Of a DNA stretch of 64,000 nt, positions 15,398 to 23,901 are shown piece after piece (positions within the stretch are counted from its first letter, which is position 1; each line of letters opens with the position of its first letter). Origin of the DNA: Helicobacter sp. MIT 11-5569. Its GTDB lineage: Bacteria; Campylobacterota; Campylobacteria; Campylobacterales; Helicobacteraceae. The notes under the pieces are model-generated. The model was given only the letters and a program-made list of their open reading frames with translations. It searched no databases and was not told where the DNA came from. Location: the NCBI RefSeq assembly GCF_000765695.2, contig NZ_JRPB02000008.1:1-64000 (forward strand). Direction: 5' to 3'. A program made the position numbers and the translations under genes.

Positions 15398-16657
15398 ATG
15401 ATAATCAAAGGAGCAATGATTTGTGATGCAAATGGAGAGCAAAGAGGGGATGTGCGCATTGAAAATGGCAAGATTACACAGGCTATTAGAAGTATTTTGC
15501 CACGAGATGGTGAAGAGGTTTTAGATGCGGAAAATCTTGTTTTATTACCGGGCGCAATTGATTTAAATACGCGTGTTAGCAATGGAATCTTAAGTAAGGA
15601 AAATTTGTTAAAACTTTCTCATAAAGCTGCAATGGGTGGTATTACACAAGCAGTTTTAATGCCAGATTGCAAACCTACATTAAGTAGCGAGCTAGGATTA
15701 GAGTTATTAAATGCTATTAAAGAAGAATTCAAAGCAGAAATTATTGGAATCGCAGAAGCTGTTAATGCGGAATCCAAAAAAGGATTAAACGAGCTTGCGC
15801 TCCTTTATAAAAAAGGAGCAAAAGGGATTTTTGCAAAATCAAATACAGATGGCAATTTGCTAAGACGCGCATGCGAGTTTGCAGAAATGTTTGATGCGCC
15901 AATGTTTTTTGCTTGTGAAGATGAATCATTAAGCGCAAATGGCGTAATGAATGATGGTGAGCTCTCATCATTATTGGGATTACCAGCGATTCCAACATTA
16001 AGTGAGACAAAAGAAGTCGCACAAATGAGTGAGATGGCGCGTTTTATGGGTGTTAAGGCAGTGTTTTTAGCAATTGCTGCGCAACGCAGTGTTGAGATTG
16101 TTCAACAACTAAAAGCCGCACTAAATAAAGAAAAAAATCAAAAAGTGGAGTTGCATTTACAAACATCTATTCATCATCTTTTATTAACTGAAAATTTATG
16201 TAGCAACTACAATACAGCTGCAAAAATTAAACCCCCACTAAAATCTGAATCTACACGTAAGCAATTAGTTAGAAGTCTTAAAAAAGGCGATATTACACTT
16301 TTGACTTCTTTGCAGTCAGAAAAATCACTCGCACAAAAAGACTTAGCTTTTGAAGAGGCGGCGTTTGGTGTAGATATGATTTCTTGTTTTATGGGGCTTT
16401 GTTATACGCTTCTTGTCAAAACAGAGCATTTAACACTTAGTGAATTTAGTAGAATCTTAAGTTTTAACCCAGCAAACGTATTGGGCTTTGCGCATAAAGG
16501 GTTAATAGCACAGGGTTATGATGCAGATTTGGTGTTATTTGACCCAAAAGCAACAACAGCGATTGAAGATATGGAATCCCCTTATTGTGATTGGATTGTC
16601 TATGGAAAGGTTAAGAGGGTTTTTGTGGGCGGTAAAGAGGTTATGCTTCAAGAATAA
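15398..16657 (+). CDS. dihydroorotase-like protein lacking metal ligands (PyrC')
   Basis: Amidohydrolase-fold protein of 419 residues, similar in layout to type I dihydroorotases and to H. pylori HP0266. The metal-binding HxH that should follow PGxxD is missing: the segment reads LLPGAIDLNTRVSNG. It is therefore probably a non-catalytic partner, as known for PyrC' subunits that hold aspartate transcarbamoylase in some bacteria. That role is inferred. A true dihydroorotase (20161-21165) is five genes downstream in the same operon. The ATG at 15398 has TAAGGG upstream; an earlier ATG (15353) would add a hydrophobic stretch foreign to the family. Confidence 0.82.
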   Translation: MIIKGAMICDANGEQRGDVRIENGKITQAIRSILPRDGEEVLDAENLVLLPGAIDLNTRVSNGILSKENLLKLSHKAAMGGITQAVLMPDCKPTLSSELGLELLNAIKEEFKAEIIGIAEAVNAESKKGLNELALLYKKGAKGIFAKSNTDGNLLRRACEFAEMFDAPMFFACEDESLSANGVMNDGELSSLLGLPAIPTLSETKEVAQMSEMARFMGVKAVFLAIAAQRSVEIVQQLKAALNKEKNQKVELHLQTSIHHLLLTENLCSNYNTAAKIKPPLKSESTRKQLVRSLKKGDITLLTSLQSEKSLAQKDLAFEEAAFGVDMISCFMGLCYTLLVKTEHLTLSEFSRILSFNPANVLGFAHKGLIAQGYDADLVLFDPKATTAIEDMESPYCDWIVYGKVKRVFVGGKEVMLQE

Positions 16658-16666
16658 AGGACTAAA

Positions 16667-17500
16667 ATGGAAGGAAAGTTACTATTAATTTGGGATAAGT
16701 TTATTGATTGGTTTTTTGGATTTTTGCCAAATATTGTCAGTGCTTTATTTATCCTTATTATTGGCTATTATGTTGCCAAAGTTTTTTCAAAATATGTTGC
16801 AAAGTTTATTGTTAGAACAACAAAAGATGAAACTCTAAGTGGATTTTTAAAAAATGTAGCATTTGTGGGGATATTGGTATTGGCAATCATTACAGCACTT
16901 ACAAATCTTGGCGTAAAAACAACTTCTATTATTGCAGTATTAGGAACGGCGGGTTTGGCGATTGGTTTATCACTTAAGGATTCCTTGTCAAATTTGGCAA
17001 GTGGAATCTTAATTGTCGTGTTAAAGCATTTTAGAAAGGGAGATGTTGTTACGCTTGGTTCGATTACAGGCAGGGTTCAAGAAGTCAATTTGTTTCAAAC
17101 AAAAATTACAACTTTGGACAATCAACTTGTGATTTTGCCAAACTCTATGATTGTTTCTGCGCCGATTATTAATGTGAATGCAAATCCAACACGCCGTTTG
17201 GATTTAATATTTAGCGTATCTTATACAAGTGATTTGGATAAGGCAAAGAGTATTTTAGAAGAGATTTTTAATGCTGAAGAAATTGTATTAAAAGACCCTA
17301 AGCCCCTTATTGGAGTAGATGTATTAAATGCAAGTAGTGTAGATTTTATGGTGCGTTTTTGGGTGAATAGTGAGGAAGTGCTTAACGCAAAGCTTGATTT
17401 GTTACAAAAAGTCAAAATACGTTTTGACACAGAAGGGATTGAGATTCCATATAATAAGCTTGATATTAATTTAAATGCACCTTTAGAAAGTAAGCCATAA
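16667..17500 (+). CDS. small-conductance mechanosensitive channel, MscS family
   Basis: Inner-membrane channel of 277 residues that opens under membrane tension during osmotic downshock. Three transmembrane helices occur at roughly 16-37, 62-84 and 87-115. The pore-lining third helix has the Gly/Ala pattern GTAGLAIGLSLKDSLSNLAS, followed by FRKGDVV and the MscS beta domain with ILPNSMI. AAAGGAC precedes the ATG, 9 bases after the DHOase-like gene. The stop overlaps the next start (TAATG). Confidence 0.9.
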   Translation: MEGKLLLIWDKFIDWFFGFLPNIVSALFILIIGYYVAKVFSKYVAKFIVRTTKDETLSGFLKNVAFVGILVLAIITALTNLGVKTTSIIAVLGTAGLAIGLSLKDSLSNLASGILIVVLKHFRKGDVVTLGSITGRVQEVNLFQTKITTLDNQLVILPNSMIVSAPIINVNANPTRRLDLIFSVSYTSDLDKAKSILEEIFNAEEIVLKDPKPLIGVDVLNASSVDFMVRFWVNSEEVLNAKLDLLQKVKIRFDTEGIEIPYNKLDINLNAPLESKP

Positions 17501-18735
17501 TGCAAATTATTGGTGCAGATTTTGTTGTGTTATGTGATAGCGCATTTAGCGTGATTAAAAAAGGTGGAATCTGTTTTGATACACAAAGAATCCTAGAAAT
17601 AGATTCCTATGAAAATTTATGTGCAAAATACAAAGGCATACAATGCACTTATTATGATTCTTGTGCGATAACGCCAGCTCTAGCAAATCCGCATTTGCAT
17701 TTAGAATTTAGCCAAAATGCTGGAATCTTAAAATTTGGAGATTTTGGAGAATGGCTAGATAGTGTGCTAACACAAAGAGAGGTGTTAATGCAAGGCGATT
17801 TGCAAAATGCTATGCAACAAAGTCTGCAAGAATGCTTAAAAAGCGGTGTAGGTTTTATAGGAGCAATTTCAAGCCATGGAGCAGATTTGGAGGTTTTAGC
17901 CAATTCTCCTTTGCGCGTAATGTATTTTAATGAAGCAATTGGTTCAAGCATAGAAGCATTAGATTTTTTGTATCAAAATTTCTTAGCGCGTTTAAAGGAT
18001 TCCAAAAGTAAAGCTAGCGCGCGTTTTATTCCAGCAGTTGCGGTGCATTCCCCTTATTCTGTGCATCCAAAATTGCTAGAAAAAGTGCTTGATGTTGCAA
18101 AAAAAGAAAATTTACCTTTGAGCGTGCATTTTTTGGAATCTTATGCAGAAAAGGAATGGCTAGAGTCAAGCAGTGGTTATTTTAAAGGGTTTTATGAGAG
18201 ATTTTTTCATAAAGAAGTGCAAACTTTTTATTCTGCAAAAGAATTTTTACAAGCCTTTAATGGGATAGAAAATGTGTATTTTACGCATTGTTTGGAAGCA
18301 GATGGAGAGATTTTAGAAAGGATTAAAGCACAAAAAGGGAAGATTATATCTTGTCCTAAGTCTAATCGTTTGTTAAATCATAAATATTTAGATTTACAAG
18401 CAGTTAAAAAAGCGCAGATTCCATTTTGTCTTGGCACAGATGGCAAAAGCTCTAATGATTCTTTATCGCTTTTAGATGAGCTAAGAATCGCACTTTTTGC
18501 TTATGCAGATATGCCTTTAGAATTCCTAGCAAGGGAGCTGTTATTAAGCGTTACGCGTAATGTATTTGTGGATTCTACATTGCCATTAGGAGAGTTAAAA
18601 GTAGGGAATTTTTCGGATTTTTCAGTGTTTAAATTACTAAAAGTTGATACATTTTTAGCACAACATTTAATTTTGTATGCCAAAGAAGCGCATAGATTGT
18701 ATATTCAAGGTGTGGAAGTTTTAGAATCCAAATAA
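17500..18735 (+). CDS. amidohydrolase, probable aminofutalosine deaminase-type
   Basis: Cytoplasmic metal-dependent deaminase of the COG0402 group, 411 residues, like H. pylori HP0267. Metal ligands are visible: ANPHLHLEF (HxH), AVHSPYSVHP, a THC(LE) histidine and LGTDGKSSNDSLSLLDELR with the conserved Asp. A COG0402 relative from Nitratiruptor deaminates 6-aminodeoxyfutalosine in the menaquinone pathway, so that role is likely. Campylobacterota can instead hydrolyse aminofutalosine directly, so the true substrate is open. It is coupled to MscS upstream and lies 13 bases before the phosphomannomutase gene. Confidence 0.8.
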   Translation: MQIIGADFVVLCDSAFSVIKKGGICFDTQRILEIDSYENLCAKYKGIQCTYYDSCAITPALANPHLHLEFSQNAGILKFGDFGEWLDSVLTQREVLMQGDLQNAMQQSLQECLKSGVGFIGAISSHGADLEVLANSPLRVMYFNEAIGSSIEALDFLYQNFLARLKDSKSKASARFIPAVAVHSPYSVHPKLLEKVLDVAKKENLPLSVHFLESYAEKEWLESSSGYFKGFYERFFHKEVQTFYSAKEFLQAFNGIENVYFTHCLEADGEILERIKAQKGKIISCPKSNRLLNHKYLDLQAVKKAQIPFCLGTDGKSSNDSLSLLDELRIALFAYADMPLEFLARELLLSVTRNVFVDSTLPLGELKVGNFSDFSVFKLLKVDTFLAQHLILYAKEAHRLYIQGVEVLESK

Positions 18736-18748
18736 TTAGGGAAAGAAT

Positions 18749-20158
18749 ATGGAGAAATTAGCAATTTTTAGAGAGTATGATATTCGCGGAATCTATGGGG
18801 AAGATTTGGTGCGAGAAAATGTTGTGCGTATTGGATATTTAATTGGGCAGGAGTTGCGTAAAAAAGGCGGAGCAACTTTGGGCGTTGGTTTTGATGCGCG
18901 CACACATTCAAGAGAAATTTTTAAGTGGTTTTGCGATGGTGTTTTAGCAAGTGGAGTAACCCCTTATAATCTAGGGGAGATTCCAACGCCGGTGGGTTAT
19001 TTTGCGTTGTATTGCGAGTTTGAAGGGGGTTTGCATTTAGATGGAAGTGTGATGATTACAGGTTCGCACAATCCTCCACAATACAATGGTTTTAAAATCA
19101 CGCTTTTAAAAGAACCATTTTTTGGAGAAGCAATTTACGCATTAGAAAAAGATTTTTACGCGCTTGATTTTGATGTTGTCACACAAAAGATTCCAGAAAA
19201 TTCAAACATTAAAACATTAAATGTGCTAGAGATGTATGTTGCATTTATGTGCAAGGAATTTTCGCATTTAAAAGGCTTTAAGATTCCTATTAGTATAGAT
19301 TGTGGCAATGGAATCGCTGGAGTTGGAATTACTAAGATTTTAGAGCATTTAAAAATTGGCTATGAAGGGTTATTTTTAGAACCTGATGGGAATTTTCCAA
19401 ATCACCATCCAGACCCTAGTGAAGAAGAGAATCTTAGATTTTTGCATAAAAAAGTGCAGCAAACTAAGGGAATTGGATTTGCCTTTGATGGCGATGGGGA
19501 TAGGCTTGCAGTTGTGAAATATACTCCAAATGAAAATAAAGTGTATAAGGGAGATGAATTAGCGATTATTTTTGCCTATAAGATTCCAAATCCTGTGGTG
19601 ATTGGTGAAGTTAAATGCTCACTTAATATGTATGAAAGTATTGATAAGATTGGCACGAGTATCATGTATAAAACAGGGCATAGTAACTTAAAAGTCAAGC
19701 TCAAAGAAACAAATGCGCATATGGCATTTGAAGTGAGTGGGCATATTTTCTTTAATGATAGATATTTTGGTTTTGATGATGCGACTTATGCAGCATTGCG
19801 TGTTTTGGAGCTTGTGTATGAAGAAGGTATGGGGTTTGATAAAGTGTTAGAGAAATTGCCTTCTTTATATTCTACAGATGAAATTAAGATTCCAACTACT
19901 GAAAATGAAAAATTTGCTATTGTGGAGCGTTTAAAAGAAGTATTAAAAAATCCTAATACACTTCCTATAAATTTTCCAAGAATTGTGGATATTGTTAGTA
20001 TTGATGGTGTGCGCGTAATTTTTGAAGAAGGGTGGGGATTAATTCGTGCGAGTAATACAACACCCGTGCTTGTAACGCGATTTGAAGCAAAAAGCCAGCA
20101 ATCTTGCGTGCTGTATCAAAAAGTTTTGTTGGAATTATTAGAGCATATAAAGGAATAA
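18749..20158 (+). CDS. phosphomannomutase/phosphoglucomutase
   Basis: Alpha-D-phosphohexomutase of 469 residues. The phosphoserine loop TGSHNPPQYNG has Ser106, the magnesium loop is FDGDGDRLA near residue 248, and a C-terminal loop RASNTTPVLVTRFE binds the sugar phosphate. AlgC/ManB-type enzymes interconvert 1- and 6-phosphates of mannose and glucose for LPS and glycoprotein sugars. GGGAAAG precedes the ATG. The next gene, pyrC, follows by two bases, so the pair is one transcription unit although the functions differ. Confidence 0.93.
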   Translation: MEKLAIFREYDIRGIYGEDLVRENVVRIGYLIGQELRKKGGATLGVGFDARTHSREIFKWFCDGVLASGVTPYNLGEIPTPVGYFALYCEFEGGLHLDGSVMITGSHNPPQYNGFKITLLKEPFFGEAIYALEKDFYALDFDVVTQKIPENSNIKTLNVLEMYVAFMCKEFSHLKGFKIPISIDCGNGIAGVGITKILEHLKIGYEGLFLEPDGNFPNHHPDPSEEENLRFLHKKVQQTKGIGFAFDGDGDRLAVVKYTPNENKVYKGDELAIIFAYKIPNPVVIGEVKCSLNMYESIDKIGTSIMYKTGHSNLKVKLKETNAHMAFEVSGHIFFNDRYFGFDDATYAALRVLELVYEEGMGFDKVLEKLPSLYSTDEIKIPTTENEKFAIVERLKEVLKNPNTLPINFPRIVDIVSIDGVRVIFEEGWGLIRASNTTPVLVTRFEAKSQQSCVLYQKVLLELLEHIKE

Positions 20159-20160
20159 AA

Positions 20161-21165
20161 ATGGAGAAAATTATTTTACAATCCCCTTATGATATGCATT
20201 TGCATTTAAGGGATACACCGCTTTTAGAAAAGGTTGCAAAATATACAGCGCAGTATTTTAGTGGCGCACTTGTAATGCCAAATCTAAATCCCCCAGTTGA
20301 TAGCGTGGAGCTAGCTTTGGGCTATAAAGAGAGAATCTTAAAAGCATGCAATGGAAATGATTTTATGCCTTTGATGTCTTTATATCTTACAGAGAGATTA
20401 GATAAAGGGGTTTTAAAGCGTGCTAAAGAAGTTGGAATAAAATTTATCAAACTCTATCCAAAAGGTGCTACAACAGGAAGTGAAAGTGGTGTGAGTAGGG
20501 TTTTAGATGATAAGATTCTGCAAATTTTAGAATATGCGCAGGATTTGGGATTGATTTTAAGCATACATGGAGAGAGTAATGGCTTTTCAATGGAGCGTGA
20601 AGCGGAATTTCATCCTGTATTTGTAGAGCTCGCCACGACTTTTCCGCAGTTAAAAATTATTTTTGAACATTTAAGTGATGCGCGCTCTATCGCACTTGTA
20701 GAAAAATATTCTAATCTTTTTGCAACACTGACTTTACATCATATCAGTTTGTGCTTAGATGATGTTATTGGTGGGGGATTAAATCCACATTATTTTTGCA
20801 AGCCTATTTTAAAAACTCCAAAAGACCGCGATGTGCTTTTGCAAATTGCATTAAATGCGCATTGTAAATTTTCTTTTGGTAGTGATTCCGCTCCGCATTT
20901 AAGAGAAAATAAAGAAAATGCGAAAGGAGCTGCTGGAATCTTTAGCGCGCCTTTTGCGCTTTTAGGGCTTGCAGAATTATTTGATAAGCATAATCAATTA
21001 GAAAATCTTCAAGCTTTTGTGAGTGAAAACGCACAAAGGATTTATGATTTGCCTAAAAGCTCCAAAATTGTTACATTAATAAAAAAAGCCACACAGATTC
21101 CACAAGAGATTAATGGCATTGTGCCAATTTTTACTGGAAATTCTCTTTCTTGGAGTTACGCATAA
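20161..21165 (+). CDS. pyrC: dihydroorotase, catalytic
   Basis: Type II dihydroorotase (334 residues), converting carbamoyl-aspartate to dihydroorotate in pyrimidine synthesis. All metal ligands are present: HLHLRD (HxH, near residue 12-14), the lysine to be carboxylated in [20 protein letters not shown] and FGSDSAPH with the catalytic Asp. The ATG at 20161 has AAAGGAAT upstream; an upstream in-frame ATG would lie inside the mutase gene. It contrasts with the ligand-less paralogue at 15398. The stop overlaps the coaD start. Confidence 0.95.
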   Translation: MEKIILQSPYDMHLHLRDTPLLEKVAKYTAQYFSGALVMPNLNPPVDSVELALGYKERILKACNGNDFMPLMSLYLTERLDKGVLKRAKEVGIKFIKLYPKGATTGSESGVSRVLDDKILQILEYAQDLGLILSIHGESNGFSMEREAEFHPVFVELATTFPQLKIIFEHLSDARSIALVEKYSNLFATLTLHHISLCLDDVIGGGLNPHYFCKPILKTPKDRDVLLQIALNAHCKFSFGSDSAPHLRENKENAKGAAGIFSAPFALLGLAELFDKHNQLENLQAFVSENAQRIYDLPKSSKIVTLIKKATQIPQEINGIVPIFTGNSLSWSYA

Positions 21166-21662
21166 TGCCAAAGATTGCAATTTATCCGGGCACATTTGAC
21201 CCAATTACTAATGGGCATTTAGATGTGATTGAGCGTGCTTGCAAGCTTTTTGATGGGCTAATTATTGCAGTGGCAAAATCTAGCAGCAAAAACCCTCTTT
21301 TTAATTTAGAAGAGCGTGTGAAAATGGTAAATCTAGCTATTATGGAATCTCAAAATATCGCTTCAAAGATTTGTGTGCATTCTTTTGAAAATCTCATTGC
21401 TGAATTTGCAAAAGAACAAAGAGCTAAGATTTTAGTGCGTGGGCTTAGAGCGGTGAGTGATTTTGAGTATGAATTACAAATGGGATATGCAAATGCGTCT
21501 TTAAATAAAGAGCTAGAGACGATTTATCTAATGCCTTCTTTGCAAAATGCTTTTATTAGCTCAACGGTGGTGCGTTCTATTTTTACACATAAGGGAGAGA
21601 TTGCACATCTTGTGCCAAAAAGTGTTAAAGATTATATCGTGCATTTGGATAAGGGGTTTTAA
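21165..21662 (+). CDS. coaD: phosphopantetheine adenylyltransferase
   Basis: Fourth step of coenzyme A synthesis: 4'-phosphopantetheine + ATP to dephospho-CoA. The 165-residue product has the nucleotidyltransferase start [14 protein letters not shown] with His18 of the (T/H)xGH motif, the central [14 protein letters not shown] and the late ISSTVVRSI. The ATG is placed at 21165, giving TAATG overlap with pyrC and TTGGAG upstream. The next gene, tmk, is also TAATG-coupled. Confidence 0.95.
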   Translation: MPKIAIYPGTFDPITNGHLDVIERACKLFDGLIIAVAKSSSKNPLFNLEERVKMVNLAIMESQNIASKICVHSFENLIAEFAKEQRAKILVRGLRAVSDFEYELQMGYANASLNKELETIYLMPSLQNAFISSTVVRSIFTHKGEIAHLVPKSVKDYIVHLDKGF

Positions 21663-22228
21663 TGTATATTGCATTAGAAGGGATTGATACTGCGGGTAAA
21701 AGCACGCAAATTACACTTTTAAAAGAAATTTTTAAAAATGCGATTTTTACTTTTGAACCCGGAGCAACACCTCTTGGGCAGCAAATTAGAGAGATTTTAT
21801 TAACAACTGAAATTCTAAGCTCTAAAGCAGAAATGCTACTTTTTCTAGCAGATAGGGCAGAACATTACGCAAGCGTGATTGCGCCAAATGTAGATAAATT
21901 GCTCATTAGTGATAGAAGTTTGATTTCTGGAATCGCGTATGCAAAGGGTTTTGATTTTCAATTATTGGAATCTTTTAATGCTTTTGTCATGGATAATATG
22001 TTGCCTAATAAGGCGATTTTGCTTGAGGTTGATAAACAAACACTAGAATATCGCCTAAGCCAAAAAGGTAAAGATAAGATTGAACAAAGAGGAATTGCTT
22101 ATCTTTTGGAGCTTCAAGAGCGTTTAAAAGAAACAATGTTGCATTTAAATGTGGAATCGCTAAGCATTAATGCAAGTTTGCCTAGAGATTCTATAACTAC
22201 GCAGATTGTAGAGTTTATCAATTCCTAA
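21662..22228 (+). CDS. tmk: thymidylate kinase
   Basis: Phosphorylates dTMP to dTDP. It has 188 residues with P-loop LEGIDTAGKSTQ at the N-terminus, the FEPGATPLGQ substrate loop, and the DRS motif at ISDRSLISGIAYAKG. The enzyme is slightly short compared with the ~210 of E. coli, as usual in this group. It is coupled to coaD and comF by overlapping stop/start codons. Confidence 0.93.
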   Translation: MYIALEGIDTAGKSTQITLLKEIFKNAIFTFEPGATPLGQQIREILLTTEILSSKAEMLLFLADRAEHYASVIAPNVDKLLISDRSLISGIAYAKGFDFQLLESFNAFVMDNMLPNKAILLEVDKQTLEYRLSQKGKDKIEQRGIAYLLELQERLKETMLHLNVESLSINASLPRDSITTQIVEFINS

Positions 22229-22803
22229 TGCGCTGCTTATTATGTGGAAAATTCTCTTTTAAGATTCTTTGTAAAGATTGTTTGGAGTTAATCCCATTAG
22301 AGCCAACTTGTAGAGATTTACAAGGCTTTAAAGTCTATGGATTTTTTGAATATGGAAGTGTGGATATGTTGCTACATGCGAAGTATTCTGTGGTTGGTAG
22401 TAAGATTTACGCATCTCTTGCGCAGTTAGCATTAAAAGTTTTAAAAACACAGCTCAAAGTGCCTTATAATGCTTATTCTGTGGGGATTGATGATAAAATT
22501 AGCAAGCAAGGTTATGCGCATAATGCAATTTTTTTGCGTGCTTTAAAACAAGTTGGATTGCACCCTATGTATAAGACATTACATGCTAGTAATTCTGTGA
22601 GTTATGCAGGAAAAGATTTGGAATTTAGAAAAAGAAATCCAAGAAATTTTATTTTAAAGCGCGCAGTTAAAGACAAGCAGATTGTGCTAGTAGATGATAT
22701 TATAACAAGTGGTTTAACACTGCTTGAAGCAAAGGAATGTTTAGAGGCTAATGGTGCAAAAGTCTTACATGCGTTTGTTTTAGCAGATGCTAGCACGAAG
22801 TAA
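22228..22803 (+). CDS. ComF-family phosphoribosyltransferase-like protein
   Basis: Protein of 191 residues. The N-terminal zinc-finger-like CLLCGKFSFKILCKDC has four cysteines. The C-terminal PRTase domain has the PRPP-binding signature IVLVDDIITSGLTL. ComF proteins are needed for DNA uptake in several bacteria, probably at the cytoplasmic side, though the biochemical activity is unclear. It is the last gene of the long operon starting at 15398. A separate promoter region follows before rplI. Confidence 0.85.
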   Translation: MRCLLCGKFSFKILCKDCLELIPLEPTCRDLQGFKVYGFFEYGSVDMLLHAKYSVVGSKIYASLAQLALKVLKTQLKVPYNAYSVGIDDKISKQGYAHNAIFLRALKQVGLHPMYKTLHASNSVSYAGKDLEFRKRNPRNFILKRAVKDKQIVLVDDIITSGLTLLEAKECLEANGAKVLHAFVLADASTK

Positions 22804-22843
22804 TTTTAGGTTTATGCACTAGGCATTTTGTGTCGCTTTGCCA

Positions 22844-22862
22844 TATTATAGAGTTTAAACTC
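22844..22862 (+). promoter_or_regulatory. rplI promoter -10 and start-site palindrome
   Basis: TATTAT (22844-22849) is a plausible -10. It is followed directly by the perfect 12-bp palindrome GAGTTTAAACTC (22851-22862), which would lie at the transcription start. A second possible -10 (TAAAAT) lies closer to the gene. Confidence 0.35.
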
Positions 22863-22916
22863 AAATTGAATAAAAAATGGATAAAATTTAAGTTTATATT
22901 GATTGTTGGAGAAAGC

Positions 22917-23360
22917 ATGAAAGTTTTATTATTACAAGATGTGAAAGGTTTAGGAAAAAAGGGCGATATTTGCGAAGTTAAAGATGGCTATGGAAGAAAT
23001 TTAATCGGCAAAGGAATGGCGGATTTTGCGACTAATGCAGTAATTAATCGTTACAAGGCGGCACAAAAAAAAGCAGCTGAGATTGCAGCAGAGGAAAAGT
23101 CTTTAATGGAAATGGCGGCGAAAAAAATCTCTGAAACTACTCTAAAAATTGTTCAAAAAGTAGGCGCAAATGGCTCACTTTATGGAGCAATCACTAAAGA
23201 GGATATTGCAGAATCTCTAGCAAAAGAGCATCGCATAGAAATTGATAAAAAAACTATTGAGTTGAAAAGCCCTATTAAATCCACAGGTGTTTATGAAGTG
23301 GAAATTAAACTAGGACATGGAATCTATGCGACTTTAAAAGTTGATGTAGAGGCGCAATAA
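22917..23360 (+). CDS. rplI: 50S ribosomal protein L9
   Basis: Large-subunit protein of 147 residues: N-terminal rRNA-binding domain with [31 protein letters not shown], a long connecting helix (residues ~40-80), and the C-terminal domain ending [13 protein letters not shown]. The ATG at 22917 follows TTGGAGAAAGC; a longer frame upstream is AT-rich and unlike L9. It is followed by hslV with a TAATG overlap, the same order as H. pylori HP0514-HP0515. Confidence 0.96.
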   Translation: MKVLLLQDVKGLGKKGDICEVKDGYGRNLIGKGMADFATNAVINRYKAAQKKAAEIAAEEKSLMEMAAKKISETTLKIVQKVGANGSLYGAITKEDIAESLAKEHRIEIDKKTIELKSPIKSTGVYEVEIKLGHGIYATLKVDVEAQ

Positions 23361-23893
23361 TGTTTCATGCAACCACGATTCTAGCTTACAAAAGTGATAA
23401 AGGCGCAGTGATTGGCGGTGATGGACAAGTTACTTTTGGAAACTGCGTGCTTAAGGGCAATGCGACAAAAATCCGCACACTCTATCATGGCAAAATCCTA
23501 AGTGGATTTGCAGGAAGCACAGCAGATGCTTTTACTCTTTTTGATATGTTTGAAGGGATTTTAGAAAACAAAAAAGGGGATTTGCTAAAATCTGTGATGG
23601 AATTTTCTAAAGAATGGCGCAAAGATAAGTATTTACGAAGATTAGAAGCAATGATGATTGTGCTAGATAAGGAACGCATTTTTATTTTAAGCGGAACAGG
23701 TGATGTCGTAGAGCCAGAAGATGGCAAAATCGCAGCAATTGGTAGCGGAGGAAACTACGCATTAAGTGCTGCACGCGCACTTGATAGATTTAATAGCACT
23801 CTAAAACCCAAAGATATTGTCCTAGAATCCTTAAAAATCGCGGGTGAGCTTTGTATCTACACAAATCAAAATATTAAAATTTTAGAACTTTAG
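23360..23893 (+). CDS. hslV: HslUV protease, peptidase subunit
   Basis: Threonine peptidase of the ATP-dependent HslUV complex, 177 residues. The catalytic core begins [21 protein letters not shown]. The first Thr is preceded by Met-Phe-His-Ala rather than by Met alone, so a four-residue propeptide must be removed to free the nucleophile. The conserved [14 protein letters not shown] is near residue 135. It is coupled to rplI upstream and 8 bases from hslU downstream. Confidence 0.95.
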   Translation: MFHATTILAYKSDKGAVIGGDGQVTFGNCVLKGNATKIRTLYHGKILSGFAGSTADAFTLFDMFEGILENKKGDLLKSVMEFSKEWRKDKYLRRLEAMMIVLDKERIFILSGTGDVVEPEDGKIAAIGSGGNYALSAARALDRFNSTLKPKDIVLESLKIAGELCIYTNQNIKILEL

Positions 23894-23901
23894 GAATCAA
23901 A

